Shown here in pieces: positions 1 through 11,275 of a stretch of 64,000 bases of DNA. The notes below the pieces were generated by a model. That model was not told the origin of the DNA, searched no databases, and saw only the letters and a list, made by a program, of their open reading frames with translations. Both the position numbers and the translations under genes were made by a program. Source of the stretch: Dactylorhiza incarnata (lineage: Eukaryota; Streptophyta; Magnoliopsida; Asparagales; Orchidaceae); assembly GCA_033032865.1 (NCBI GenBank), contig JAWHQI010000099.1, forward strand, positions 2,241,001 to 2,305,000, read 5' to 3'. How positions within the stretch are numbered: position 1 is the first letter of the stretch; the number at the start of each line of letters is the position of its first letter.

Positions 1-1
1 T

Positions 2-334
2 TCGGCCTTGGCAGCTCAGGAAGCCATCTGGCTTAGGAGGTTGGTGGGAGACGTCCACAAGGAGGTTCGGGAGCCGACTCTGCTACGCGGTGACAACGAG
101 AGTGCTCTCAAACTGGTTACCAATCCAGTTTATCACGCGAGGACCAAGCATATCGAGATCGAGCATCACTTCATACGGGAGAAGGTGCTGGAGGGATCTC
201 TTTCGGTTGAGCATGTGCGGAGTGCGGACAACGTGGCGGACATCTTCACAAAGGCGTTGGCAAAGGGGCCGTTCACATGGCTAAGGAGCCTACTGGGGCT
301 AGTTTCAACTTCCCACTTTAAGGGAGAGTGTTGA
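2..334 (+). pseudogene. X polyprotein, C-terminal RNase H fragment (5' cut by window)
   Basis: An open frame enters from the window edge and ends at 334. It shows the final part of copia RNase H: the DNESA motif holding a catalytic aspartate, the HARTKHIEIEHHFIRE block, and the closing ADIFTKAL motif. In copia elements this domain removes the RNA template during reverse transcription. No stop or frameshift is visible here. The stop codon overlaps the first bases of the 3' LTR, so the reading frame runs through the purine tract into the LTR. Whether the rest of the polyprotein is intact cannot be judged. Confidence 0.85.
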
Positions 335-369
335 AATTGTTGAAGTGGAAGTTAGAGGACTTTTGGACT

Positions 370-1420
370 TGGGCGGTCTGGGAGGAGGTCGGGCGGTCTG
401 GCGTGACCGCACGACTTGGCAGTCTTCCTCTGCGGTCTGGCTTGTCTTAGCCTAGCTGCGGTCTCCTGGCTTGATCGCTGGTATCTGGGTCCAAGGCGGC
501 TGAAGGTGGAGGCCGCGCGGTCTGTCTCTGACCGCGTGGCGGGTTGTTCGTCTTCAGGTGCGCGCGGTCTGTGCGTGACCGTGTGGCGGGTTGTCTTCCT
601 CAAAGCTGTGGCGGTCTGGTGTGATCGCACAGCTTGTCCCAGGTTTCTCCAGAATGCGGTCAGGTGGTTGTCCAGGCTTTCTGGTGGTGTTCGCGGACTA
701 AGGGTCTTAGTCGCGCGGTCTCAGGTTGCGGTCTCAGGAGGAGACTGGTATACAAGCTGGACGTTGTTCGCGGTCTCAGGTGGAGACCGGCATGCGGACA
801 GGAGTTCGCGGTCTGTTGGCGAACTGGCTGTGTTCGCGGTCTCGGGCGAACACAGGGGGTGAACAGCTTCGGGCAGTCTGGCGATCTCTCTTGGAGTCGC
901 GATCTGCTGTGAGAGTGGCGGTCTCTCATAGTTGATGTTGAAGCTGGCGAGTTCACCAAAATGAAGCAGGAGTACTATTGCTGATCGCGCGGTGTGACCG
1001 GTCAGGTCGCGCGGTCTTGAGGGTGGTGATCCTATCTCATAGGGTGGTGACTGGATCAGGTCTCACGCCTATAAATAGGACCCATCAGCAGCAATAAAAA
1101 AGACACACCAAGTGTAAGCCGAGTTCTCTTCTTTCCTGCGGTCTCTATTTGTCTGACCGGGTGGTCTGCTGATTGAACTCCTCTTGTGCTGCTTCTGCGG
1201 ATAGTGTGGGCAGCAGCGATCACCTCTTCCTCTGAAAGTGTTCGGGCGGTCTGCGGCTTGGAGTTGTGGTGCTGGAGTTCGGGAGAATCAGGAGTTCGGA
1301 AGAAGGAGTGCGGTTTGGTGGTGTTCTGTGATCGGCAGGTCGTTGCGGTTTGGCAGCTTGCTCAAGTCACAGGGTGGTCGCGCGGTCTGAAGTCACAGGG
1401 TGGTCGCGCGGTCTGAGCGG
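370..1420. repeat. GCGGTCT/GACCGC motif cluster in X LTR
   Basis: GCGGTCT occurs many times across about 1 kb, often with its complement GACCGC a few bases away, so that many units can pair as short inverted repeats (for example GCGGTC-6 nt-GACCGC near 392-409). Spacing is irregular, so it is a motif cluster and not a simple tandem repeat. A role in LTR regulation or silencing is inference. Confidence 0.75.
1070..1078 (+). promoter_or_regulatory. TATA box of X LTR
   Basis: TATAAATAG lies in the LTR just downstream of the GCGGTCT cluster and about 550 bp before the LTR end, the usual place for the pol II core promoter of an LTR. Confidence 0.65.
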
Positions 1421-1626
1421 TCTTAAGCTATCTTCAGCTTTGTAATTTTCTCTTTGGAGTTTGTGCTGGCGAAATCATGTCTCGCCAAGCAAGCCTTGCC
1501 TTGTAATTGAAGTACTGCTATCAATAAAGATTTCTTGTTTGCCTCTATTTGCTTCTGGTTGTTTGGCTTGTGAACTCTTAGTTGACTAACTCCTGCTCGC
1601 TTCATAAAGATTCGAAAAATTTCACA

Positions 1627-2281
1627 ATTTCACTACAAGATACAAATAAAGAAGTGAAGTAAATAACAAGCAAACTCTCTCTTGAGATTTCTGGAGATGA
1701 GGATGAAGGATTGCTGAAGCACGAGCGAGGTTGAAGCGATCGTTCTTCGGATGCAGCGTGATGGCTTCCTTCTCCAGACTTTCTTCTTTGGCTTTGAGTG
1801 GGAGATGATGTTCGGCAGAGTAGCAGCACGAGAGTTTGGGCACAAGTAATGTCTCTGGAAGTTCTAACCCAAAACGAGAGAGAACACATTGTTTTATAAA
1901 TCTTGGAGCTAGAGCCTGCGGTAGCTGATAGCGCCCGCGGTAGCGTTCGTGTGGAGCGGTTACAAAACCATCAGCGGTGTGGTCCTGTGCACGATCTTGA
2001 GCTAGCGCCTGCGGTATCGCTAGCGATAGCGGTAGCGTTAAGGAACCGCTGAGACGGAACCGCTGAGACAAAACTGCTGAGATGATCTTGAGCTAGCGCC
2101 TGGCGTTAGCGCTAGCGCTGACGGTAGCACTCCATTCAGAAAGTTTGATTCCATGCTGCCTTATACCTGTGGAGTATTGCACCTATAGTTCTTGCACACT
2201 ATAAACACATTACACACAATATCAAATACAATATGGGATTTGTTATTCTCAAACAAAGGGATGTGACACACATGTCCAACA
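1627..2281 (-). repeat. Sire1 3' LTR, partial
   Basis: Matches 9646-10320 of the 5' LTR in the same orientation, with scattered substitutions and small indels in the GCTAGCG-rich part. The missing segment (equivalent to 9170-9645) should lie left of the window, beyond X. Minus-strand TATAAAAC is at 1891-1898. The 12-bp perfect palindrome AGCGCTAGCGCT is at 2108-2119, and two copies of GAACCGCTGAGAC lie at about 2043-2072. Confidence 0.9.
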
Positions 2282-2555
2282 ATCTCCCCCTTTTGATAAT
2301 AACAAATCCTCTAAGCAGGAAATCAACAATAGTGTTTATAGATAAGATAAGCAAGATAAACGTGCAACAATAGTAAATGATGCATGATAATGTGCATACT
2401 CCCCCTATCTTAATGCTCCCATACATAAATGCAATTTATGTGTTACTCCCCCTAAATGATAGATTTCATGAATTTATGTGTTACTCCCCTTATTTATCTT
2501 TATTTCTCCTATATAGATTTCTTCAATTAATTATCTCCCCCTTTTGATATTATCA
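2282..2555 (-). promoter_or_regulatory. Polypurine tract cluster of Sire1
   Basis: On the minus strand AAAAGGGGGAGAT abuts the 3' LTR start and is the plus-strand primer. Further purine tracts of the same form occur inward at about 2400-2406, 2445-2451 and 2534-2546, the last with nearly the same context as the first. Repeated purine tracts upstream of the 3' LTR are a known Sirevirus trait. Confidence 0.75.
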
Positions 2556-4106
2556 AAAGAAGGTGGGGTGAGGGTAGTAAGGAGGCATTTTAAAAAGATA
2601 AAGCATGATCGAGCTTTTGTAATATAGACAAAGATAAAGAATTTAAGTATAGTATTGAAGAGATTTCAAATAAATAGATAAGAGTTTTAGCATAGCGGAA
2701 GATTATAAGAAACATCTTTTTGTAAGCATGAAAAGCATAAGTAAAAATATGAGTTTTACTTCAAAATTGAAAGATGTTTTAACCTTTTGAAATCTCAAAG
2801 TTTTTCATAAAGATACCAAGCATGAAATAAACATATCAAAGAGAGATTATACTACAATGTTTCTTAATTGTAAATTCAAGAAATACCAAAACATTGTAGA
2901 GATCATGCTAGGTTATCTAGTGCATTTCTTATATAAAGAGTAGTATAAATAAAGCATTAGAATCCAATACTCATGAGAAGAAGTGTTATGAAAGATAATG
3001 ATGTGCACAAAAGTGTATTTTGGGCAATGTTAACAATGGATTTAAATCATCAAAATACAAGACAAATGTAAAGTAAAGTGCACAATGAAACACAAGTAAA
3101 TTACTTTCACACACTCTTAATGCACATAATTTTTAACAAAGTGGTGTAATTACCAAAGTTTGCACAAGACACTTTACTATTCTTTCCAAGGTGCTCAACC
3201 TCACAATGCTTACGAAGACTTATCAGGAGGTTCAAGTAGTGCTTGGTGGAGTTATATTTGTCTACATATATAATTTATTTGTTCATATTTGTGAGACAAC
3301 ATTCTCCGAATACACTTGTTTTGCAAACCCAATTTTTAACTTAACCACTTTTCTAAATTTCATAAGTGCAATTCAAATGTAGTGTAGGCAATAAACTTAT
3401 GCAAGTTTTAATTCATTGTACAAATACAATACTCAAGCAAGCATTTTTAGATTTAGACACACATGTTGATTACCAAAATAAGTGAGTGAAATGTATCATT
3501 ATCAATCAAAAAACATTTACTCATACTTAGAGGCATGCTAAGCTTGGTTCTACACATTTTTCAATACAATTGATGCACTTTAAATAGATATATCAAAGCA
3601 TGATAAGCAAAATAATGTTCATAGTAATTTGAAAGAATATGTTTTAACATTGTAAATAATTCTAAATAATAGAATTCATACATGCTTGATATTGGCAATA
3701 AAGATCATACAGTTTTTTTGTTTTGAATTTTTTTTTAATAAAAACAGAAAAATCACACAAACATATTTTTGTATTTTTGAATTTTGAATTTTTGTAGTTG
3801 ATTTTTCATAATTCAAATAAAACAAAAATAAAATAGACAGAAACACAAAAAATAAATTTGCACAAATAAACTAACATATTTTTGTTGATTTTTAGAAATT
3901 TTAAGAAACAGAAAAATCACACACCCACGCTAGCGCCGACGCTAGTGATAGCGCGGCAAACAGTACACGATTTTGTAGGAATTTTAAATTTTTGATTTTT
4001 GATAATGATTAGGGGTCTTAAGTGTAGTCTTATGCAGAAATTGTATAATATTCAGAGATGTTTTGATTGCTCAAATTGCATAAAACATTAGCGTTTTACA
4101 TGTTAT
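2556..4106 (-). other. Non-coding 3' region of Sire1
   Basis: About 1.55 kb of AT-rich sequence between the end of RNase H and the purine tracts, with no reading frame that I can support. It is homologous over most of its length to 61700-63840 in Sire2, so it is a conserved part of the element family. At 3925-3955 it holds a short GCTAGCGCC/GCTAGTGATAGCGC cluster like the one in the LTR. Confidence 0.7.
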
Positions 4107-6101
4107 TCATCCTAAGATGTCTAAGACTCCTAATTCCAATCTTAACATTTGAAACCTTGCATCGGGAAGAGGTTTAGTAAATATATCAGCAAGTTGAGAG
4201 TCTGTGCCAATGAAACTAATCCTTATATTTTCCTTTTTAATGTGATCCCTTATGAAATGATGACGCGCATCTATATGTTTGGATCTAGAGTGGTGAACCA
4301 GATTATTTGTGAGATCAATGGCACTTTTGTTGTCACATTTTAATTCAATAAGTTTAAGATGAAAACCAAAGTCCTCTAAAGTTTGGCTCATCCATAGAGC
4401 TTGTGCACAACAACTCCCTAATGCAATGTATTCGGCCTCCGTGGTGGAGAGTGCAACCGAATTTTGTTTCCTACTAGACCATGCAACTAATGAGGGGCCT
4501 AGAAAATGACAAGTACCACTAGTGCTTTTTCTATCAAGTGAACAACCAGTATAATCCGAATCGGAATAGCCATGCAATGTAAATGAATCATTATGTGGGT
4601 ACCATAATCCTAATCTAGATGACCCAATGAGATATCTAAAAATTCGTTTTACCACTTTTAAATGAGATTCTTTTGGATTGGCTTGAAATCGAGCACATAA
4701 GCATACGACAAACATAATATCGGGTCTAGTTGCACTAAGATAAAGTAGGGATCCTATCATACCTCTATATAAGGTTTGATCAATTGAAATTCCCGATTCA
4801 TCTTTTCCTAATTTAAGTGACGCACTCATTGGGGTAGAAGCATGTTTAAGGTTTTCAAATCCAAAACGTTTAAGCATATCATGGACATATTTAGTTTGAC
4901 ATACAAAAATACCATCAATTCTTTGTGATATTTGAAAACCAAGGAAATAAGAAAGTTCTCCTACTAGACTCATTTCAAATTCATTTTTCATCACTAAAAT
5001 AACTTCTTTACACATCTCTTCATTAGTAGATCCAAAAATAATATCATCAACATATATTTGTAAAATAATTATATCATCATTGTTGTGCTTAATGAAGAGA
5101 GTATTATCCACACTTCCCATAATATAACTGTGCTTCAATAAAAATGATGTAAGTCTTTCATACCATGCACGGGGCGCTTGTTTTAAACCATAATGCGCTT
5201 TTTCTAGTTTATAAACATGATTTGGAAATTTTTTATTAATAAAACTGGGGGGTTGTTCAACATAAACTTCTTCTTTTACAAACCCATTTAGAAACGCACT
5301 TTTCACATCCATTTGAAATAGTTTTATTCTTTTAAAGCTTGCAAATGCTAGAAAAATTCTTATAGACTCCAATCTAGCAACGGGTGCAAAAGATTCATCA
5401 AAATCTATCCCCTCGATTTGTGAATATCCTTGTGCTACTAAGCTTCCTTTATTTCTAGATATTCTAGACTCACCATCTAATTTATTTTTGAAAATCCATT
5501 TTACGCCTACAACCGGGTGATTAGATGGTCTTTCTACTAATTTCCAAACATTATGTCGCTCAAATTGTTCTAACTCTTCATTCATAGCTAAAAACCAAAA
5601 TTCATCGTTTAAAGCAGTAGAAAGATTTTTTGGTTCTATTTCAGAAACAAAGCAAACATTTGAATAAGATTCATGAAGAGAAGAGCGAGTTCTTACCCCG
5701 ATGGATGGTTCACCAATTATAAGTTCCCGTGGATGATCCTTTGTGAATTTTAAGATGCTTGGAGGTACATATTCATCTTTCTTGGCCTCCTCTTCTTCTT
5801 CTTTGGAAGGTTCTTCATCACCATGCTCCAAAGGAGGTAATAGATCATCCTCTTTGCCTGCGGAAAGTCTTTCTATACAAGGAACAAGCTCATCAAATTT
5901 CACATTAATTGACTCTTCAACTTTTCTAGTTCTTTTATTAAAAACTCTATAAGCTTTACTAGTTGAAGAGTATCCAAGAAATGTTCCTTCATCACATTTT
6001 TCATCAAACTTTCCCAAGCTATCTTTTGTATTTAAAATAAAGCATTTGCAACCGAAAACTTTGAAGTAAGATACATTACGCTTCTTTTGAAAATAAAGTT
6101 C
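4107..6101 (-). pseudogene. Sire1 reverse transcriptase and RNase H
   Basis: The longest open stretch in the window (636 codons from 6017; the frame stays open up to a TAA at 6102-6104). The copia-type reverse transcriptase includes [30 protein letters not shown] and the catalytic YVDDI. It is followed by RNase H with SDSDYTG, STTEAEYIA and the DNKSAIDL aspartate. It ends with ADIFTKPLP. All of this part is uninterrupted and the catalytic residues are present, so this half decayed least. It is the C-terminal part of the single gag-pol frame. Confidence 0.9.
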
Positions 6102-7175
6102 TTATGGTGTGAGATTTAAAGATGGGTGAAGCATGATTCTATTTATAACATAACATGATGTGTTTACGGCTTCGGCCCAAAAGGACTTAGGTAATTTATA
6201 TTCACATAACATAGTGCGTGCTAGCTCTTGAAGTGTCCTATTCTTTCTTTCTACAACACCATTTTGTTGTGGTGTGCGTGGTGCGGAGAACTCATGTTTT
6301 ATGCCTAACATATCACAATAAGATGTAAATTTTTCATTTTCAAATTCTCCTCCATGATCCGAGCGAATGCATTTAATTTTTAAATCACTTTCATTCTGAA
6401 TACGAGTACATAATTTTGAAAATTCACAATACGCTTCGGATTTGGATGAGAGAAATATTGTCCAACAATATCTAGAAAAATCATCTATTAAAACATATGT
6501 ATATAATCTACCACCAAGACTTGCGGTGCTAACGGGATCGAAAAGATCCATATGAATTAATTGCAAAGGTCTTGTAGTAGAAATAACATTTTTACTTTTG
6601 AAAGTGGATCTAGTAATTTTACCTTTTTGACATGGTGAACAAAGTGAAGGTAAATATCCATTTAATCTAGGCAATCCTCTAATTAAATCTCTTTTGGCAA
6701 GTTTTACAATAAGCTTTGTGCTAGCATGTCCTAGCCTTATATGCCAAAGTTCAAGTTCATCATTTTTGGTAATAAAACATTTTAAAGATGATTTTGAAAG
6801 ATCATGAAATGAAACTATATAAACATTGTGTATTCTTGGTGCAGTTAGTAAAATATTATTTGTAATAGGATTAGATATTTTGCATAGATTAGTAGAAGAT
6901 TCAAATAAAACATCTAATCCTTTATCACATAATTGGCTAATTGAAATAAGATTATGTTTTAGCCCTTTTACATAAAGAACATTTGATATAGTGAAGGATT
7001 CGTTACCAACTGTACCAATTCCCATGATCCTTCCTTTTCCGTGGTCACCAAACGTCACGATCCCTCCCTTCTTCTTTTCTAGATTAAAGAACTTAGCTTT
7101 ATTGCCCGTCATGTGCTTGGAGCATCCTGAATCCAAGTACCACACGTCTTCATTGTCCTTAGCCTGCCTGCACAT
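6102..7175 (-). pseudogene. Sire1 protease and integrase
   Basis: Starts with the copia protease active site, WYLDSGCSKHMTG. The H-H-C-C zinc region of the integrase follows (LWHIRLGHAS...CSPCQKGK), then the catalytic core with aspartates in HMDLFDP and RSDHGGEF and the glutamate in GVVERKNR. Both ends are in-frame stops: TAG at 7176-7178 separates it from gag and TAA at 6102-6104 from the reverse transcriptase. The neighbouring segments are in the same frame, so these are point nonsense mutations. Confidence 0.9.
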
Positions 7176-7850
7176 CTAGAAAGAATATGAGAGTAAAGAT
7201 CCGGATACACAAGTAGAACCTCCCATAGAATAAGTGGAAGCCTTAGGTACCCAGATTTGCTTTAAAGTATTTTGTTTTATTTTCCTACAAGAACTAGTTG
7301 TGTGACCCAACCTATAACAGTTTGCACACGAAATAAAGGGGGTTGAGACCCTTTTCTGGAAAATTTTCTTGCTGGAATAAATTTGATTTACAAAAGGAAA
7401 GCATTTTGAAAAAGAAATTTCATGTTTCTGGGCTGAGGTGCTAGCGCCGGCATTAGTGGCTAGCGCCGGGCGGTAGCCCTCACCTCGATATCCGAGCCCA
7501 AACTTTCCAGAACCATGGCACTGGTTCCCTAAAATCATGTCCAGTGATTTTTGTCCTATTCCAAATTTTTTAATGGCCATGGTGAGATCATGAACTTGTG
7601 CTTCAAGTAAAGAATTTTCTTTCACAAGCATGACACACCTATTTTCAAAACCTTTTTTATTATTTTTGATTTGCAAAAGAGAGGCTTCTAATTTCCTTTC
7701 TAATTCCCCCTTCTCTTTTGTAAGAGTTTTGGCATGAGAGAGGGCTTTAGAAAGTGACTCTTCTATATCTTTTGCCAATTTAGTGGAGTGATCACATTCT
7801 TGACAAGAAACCTTTCTCTTTTCTAAACCAATTACCTTTTTGGAAAGCTT
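7176..7850 (-). pseudogene. Sire1 gag, C-terminal part with second zinc knuckle
   Basis: Begins with a charged, heptad-like stretch that suggests a coiled coil, and carries a CCHC zinc knuckle (CANCYRLGHTTSSC, spacing 2-4-4). Gag of this group forms the particle and binds RNA. The frame differs by one base from the upstream gag part: a single A appears to be missing from an A run near 7850. The 3' end is the TAG before the protease. A GCTAGCGCC cluster at 7438-7475 lies within the coding sequence. Confidence 0.8.
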
Positions 7851-8704
7851 TGATTTTCTTTAATAAGAGATTCATTTTCACGATTTAATAAAATACTATC
7901 TTTCATATTTTTATCAAAAGCTTTGCAAGTTTCAAGAAATTCATTAAACAATTCATCATAAGTGGGAGGAGTTACCTCAGTGTCACTAGGAACACTGGTG
8001 TCATCGCCGTCGTTTCCACGTCCCATGAGGCACATGTTTTCTTCCTCATCTTCGCTTGATGAAGACCTGCTTGATTCTTCGGAGGAGGAGGAAGAGGAGT
8101 CATCCCATGTCTTTGCCTTTAGCACCTTCCTCTTTTCTTTCCCTTTGTGCTGTTTCTCCTTTTTCTCCTTCAAGAATTTTGGGCATTGGCTCCTTATGTG
8201 CCCCGTCTTCCTACAATGATAGCATTTCGGTGGAGGTCTCTCTTCTTCATTGTCGCTCTCTTTTTCCTTCTTTGAAGATGACCCTTTCCATCTTTCACCT
8301 TTTTGGACAAATTTCCGGAAAGTGTTTCGCCTTTCCGGATTTCGCATGAACTTTCGGAAGTTCTTCACCAAAAGACTTTCTTCATCTTCATCCTCATCCT
8401 CTTGGCACTCCTTTGATTTCAATTCCAACGCCTTCTTCTTTGGCTCCTTGTTGTATTCATCATGTTGGATTTTGAGTTCTACCTCATGGGTTTTGAGATT
8501 CCCAATGAGTCTCTCAACTTGGAGCGTCCTTAAGTTGTGCGACTCCGAAATAGTCGTCACCTTCGGGTTGAATTTTGGAGGAAGAGAACGAAGGATCTTA
8601 CGGACCAAGTCGCCATTTGAGAAAGTCTTTCCAAGAGCTTTTGAGGCATTGACGATCTTGGTGAAGCGCGTGTACATACCATCAACATCTTCGCTTTCAT
8701 CCAT
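7832..8704 (-). pseudogene. Sire1 gag, central part with first zinc knuckle
   Basis: 290 codons after a stop. Its start is typical of the middle of copia gag (DVDGMYTRFTKIVNALK-like helix, LRSLPPKF, ERLIGNLKTHE), then a lysine-rich stretch, a CCHC knuckle (CYHCRKTGHIRSQC), and an acidic-serine stretch. The ATG right after the stop is only the next methionine of the same frame, not a true start. It ends early because of the one-base shift near 7850. Confidence 0.85.
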
Positions 8705-9121
8705 TCAGAATTTTTCATATTCCGACTCCAGTTGAAAAAGCTTGGAATCTTTAACCTGCGATGTACCTTCATGAGTAACTTCCAAATGATTCCAAATTTC
8801 ATAAGCAGTAGTACATGCAGAAATTCTATTAAATTCATTTCTATCTAACGCACAAAATAGAGCATTCATGGCTTTTGCGTTATTTTTACATTTGAGTTTA
8901 TCCCGATCATCCCATTTATCTTTGGGTTTTTCTAACATAACCTCTCCAACTACAAATGTAGGAGGAGTGTATTCTTCTTCTACCATGTTCCAAACCTCAA
9001 AATCTAGGGTCATTAGAAAACAACGCATCCTATTTTTCCAATAATTATAATCTGACCCAGTAAATAGTGGAGGTCTACTAATTCCCTGACCCTCAAAAAA
9101 AGCGAGATCATAAGACGTCAT
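8705..9121 (-). pseudogene. Sire1 gag, N-terminal part
   Basis: 138 codons from the probable true start of the polyprotein, 34 bp downstream of the primer site. It shows the N-terminal copia gag fold (PPLFTGSDYNYWKNRM, FEVWNMVEE, then TAYEIWNHLEVTHEGT). The TGA at 8705-8707 lies in the same frame as the next gag part; a CGA to TGA change, common at methylated cytosines, would explain it. The start is chosen because it is the first ATG after the primer site and matches the family N-terminus. Confidence 0.85.
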
Positions 9122-9154
9122 TATTCATGGTTTTTAAACCATTTGGAATAACCT

Positions 9155-9167
9155 GGCTCTGATACCA
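9155..9167 (-). other. Sire1 primer binding site (tRNA-iMet)
   Basis: Minus strand reads TGGTATCAGAGCC, complementary to the 3' end of plant initiator tRNA-Met, two bases inside the 5' LTR end. It fixes the orientation and the LTR boundary at 9170. Confidence 0.9.
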
Positions 9168-9169
9168 CT

Positions 9170-10320
9170 TGTTGGATCTTAAAGCGCCCTTAGAGGGAGG
9201 TGAATAAGGGAATAAAATTCTTTTTATAATTTTTAAGATAATTACTAAGTTGTTTTTGATTAATAGGAAATAAGATGACAATTTAGTAATAACAATTTTG
9301 CAATAATGAAATTTTACGCCAATTGAGAGAAATCAAATAAACACAAATATAATCATGATTGCATTATATAAAAAAAGGTGTTTACAAAATTTGATTTCAA
9401 TATCGCTAGAAATCAGAGGCGTACAAAAGTGAATTTCTTTTCCTTTTCTATACCGACTTGTATCCCCATAAACCGGTTGTCTTTAGCCTATCCTTCCCCG
9501 GATAAAGCCTCAAGCTGCTCTAGCCAACCCAAACTCGGATATGGCCTCGAGCACCCCCTAGATCTAATCCCCAAGACCTAGTCGCCAACTCTTGCGGCGA
9601 ATTCCCCCTAAGCCGCGCAAGGACCTAGTCGCCAAAAACAAGGCGATTTCACTACAAGATACAAATAAAGAAGTGAAGTAAATAACAAGCAAACTCCCTC
9701 TTGAGATTTCTGGAGATGAGGATGAAGGATTGCTGAAGCACGAGCGAGGTTGAAGCGATCGTTCTTCGGATGCAGCGTGATGGCTTCCTTCTCCAAACTT
9801 TCTTCTTTGGCTTTGAGTGGGAGATGATGTTTCGGCAGAGTAGCAGCACGAGAGTTTGGGCATAAGTAATGTATCTGGAAGTTCTAACCCAAAATGAGAG
9901 AGAACACATCGTTTTATAAATCTTGGAGCTAGCGTCTGCGGTAGCTGATAGCGTCTGAGGTAGCTGATAGAGCCTACGGTAGCGTTCGTGTGGAGCAGTT
10001 GCAAAACCGTCTGCGGCGTGGTGCTGTGCACGATCTTGAGCTAGCGCCTGCGGTATCGCTAGCGCTAGCGGTAGCGTTAAGGAACCGCTGAGACGGAATC
10101 GCTGAGACAAAACCGCTGAGATGATCTTGAGCTAGCGCCTGGCGTTAGCGCTAGCGCTGGAGGTAGCGCTCCATTCAGAAAGTTTGATTCCATGTTGCCT
10201 TCTACCTGTGGAGTATTGCACATATAGTTCCTGCACACTATAAACACACTACAAGCAATATCAAATACAATATGGGTTTTGTTATTCTCAAACAAAGGGA
10301 TGTGACACACATGTCAAACA
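9170..10320 (-). repeat. Sire1 5' LTR (1151 bp)
   Basis: Runs on the minus strand from TGTTTGACATG (10320) to AGATCCAACA (9170). Minus-strand TATAAAAC is at 9911-9918. Upstream of it are clusters of GCTAGCG motifs, including the perfect 12-bp palindrome at 10147-10158, and GAACCGCTGAGAC-like repeats at about 10081-10122. The end section has the TTCACCTCCCTCTAAGGGCG block (minus strand) seen in related LTRs of this window. Confidence 0.9.
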
Positions 10321-10499
10321 TGGATGAGCCGAGAATTAAAGAGGAAAGAAAGAGAATGTCATCAGTAGATTACCTTTTCAAGTCATACTAGAAAGGGAAA
10401 GAAATTTGAAATTGAATAAAGAGAATAAAAGGAGAAGAGAAGAAAGAAAAAAAGAGAGAATTAATCCCAATCAGATGTTCTTCTTCTTGTTAGGGTTTC

Positions 10500-10576
<77 letters not shown>

Positions 10577-11275
10577 GAACCCTAACACAAAAAAGAGAAA
10601 AGAAAAGAAAAGAAAAGCTCTGCTGGTCTTCATCTGATAGAACAAAGAATCTGAAAGCTGCTCTGCATCACAATCTCATAGCAGCCAGATCCCAATTAGC
10701 TGAAGCACAAAGGATCTGACATACAAAGCACCTGCAATTCATCATTATCTAAAGCATGGGATAATCAATAGCAGATTCTGTGGAACATAATATGCTATTC
10801 TTCATACAGTCCTCTCAAGAATTCTGAGAACAGAATTCCTACAACCTTCTTTCTTCTCCTTCTTTCTCATTCTGTAAGAGAGTTTTATTAATCCCTCTTC
10901 AAAAGATTCAGTTGTTCAAGATCTCCTTATCAAAAGATCTTGTGGTTCATGATCTCCTTGTCAAAAGATCAGTGGTTCTTAGAGTCTCCTTATCAAAAGA
11001 CTCAGGCATTGTGGTGCATCCCTACCAGGTGGTAGAAGAGGGGAGTACCCACATTTTGGGGAACCTCTATACAAGATCTGTGTGTCTTCTGGTTGTAAAT
11101 TTTTTGTGCTGCCCCAAGTTCTTTCTATTATTTCTTGAACCTTAATCTACCTGTGTTCTTGTTCATCATAAATCCTTAGTTAAGTTTATTGTTTTCACAG
11201 TTAGGATATAAATAAATTTAAATCTCTATTCATCTCCCCTCTAGATGATTCTCAGATGCACACTGTGCACTTTCA
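10321..11275 (+). mobile_element. LTR A, 3' part (plus strand)
   Basis: The right-hand part of an LTR of the same family as D. It shares the TTTTATTAATCCCTCTT block, repeated AGTCTCCTTATCAAAAGACT units, a TACCCACATTTTGGGGAACC block and the end GTGCACTTTCA. The end at 11275 is followed by GTAGT, the expected target duplication, and then by the middle of LTR B in opposite orientation. Its left part should lie beyond Sire1, outside the window. It could be a solo LTR or one end of a full element. Confidence 0.7.
10505..10574. repeat. (TC)35 microsatellite
   Basis: Seventy bases of pure TC in LTR A. Its flanks (TTAGGGTTTCC on the left, AGGAACCCTAA on the right) are partly inverted to each other. 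Confidence 0.95.

Larger units (their letters stand above)
1..1626 (+). mobile_element. Copia element X, 3' end (RNase H tail plus 3' LTR)
   Basis: The 3' end of a plus-strand Ty1/copia retrotransposon. It has the RNase H tail, a purine tract (AAGGGAGAG, about 320-328) and a full 3' LTR running TGTTGAAATT to AATTTCACA. It sits inside the 3' LTR of Sire1: from 1627 the sequence is that LTR, and the intact Sire1 LTR is continuous across this point at 9645/9646. The 5 bases after X, ATTTC, are the expected target-site duplication; the other copy lies outside the window. X is therefore younger than Sire1. Confidence 0.85.
329..1626 (+). repeat. X 3' LTR (1298 bp)
   Basis: Terminal TG and CA with matching ends (TGTTGAAATT and the complement of AATTTCACA). 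It carries a TATA box at 1070-1078, an AATAAA at about 1093 and another at 1523. The section upstream of the TATA box is GC-rich and full of GCGGTCT/GACCGC motifs. The reading frames predicted within it on both strands reflect this composition, not protein coding. Confidence 0.85.
1627..10320 (-). mobile_element. Sire1: Sirevirus-like copia element, near full length, decayed
   Basis: A minus-strand Ty1/copia element with 5' LTR (9170-10320), tRNA-iMet primer site, gag with two zinc knuckles, protease, integrase, reverse transcriptase, RNase H, a 1.8-kb non-coding 3' region, repeated purine tracts and a partial 3' LTR (1627-2281). The long 3' region, multiple purine tracts and palindrome-rich LTR fit the Sirevirus lineage. 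The polyprotein frame has three in-frame stops and one single-base frameshift. The element is inserted in LTR A (right flank begins TGGAT at 10321) and is itself hit by X. Confidence 0.9.

Noticed and set aside
416..959. Several long overlapping frames on both strands in the X LTR
   Set aside because: They lie inside an LTR rich in GCGGTCT motifs; overlapping frames on opposite strands and low-complexity Arg/Ser content show composition, not coding.
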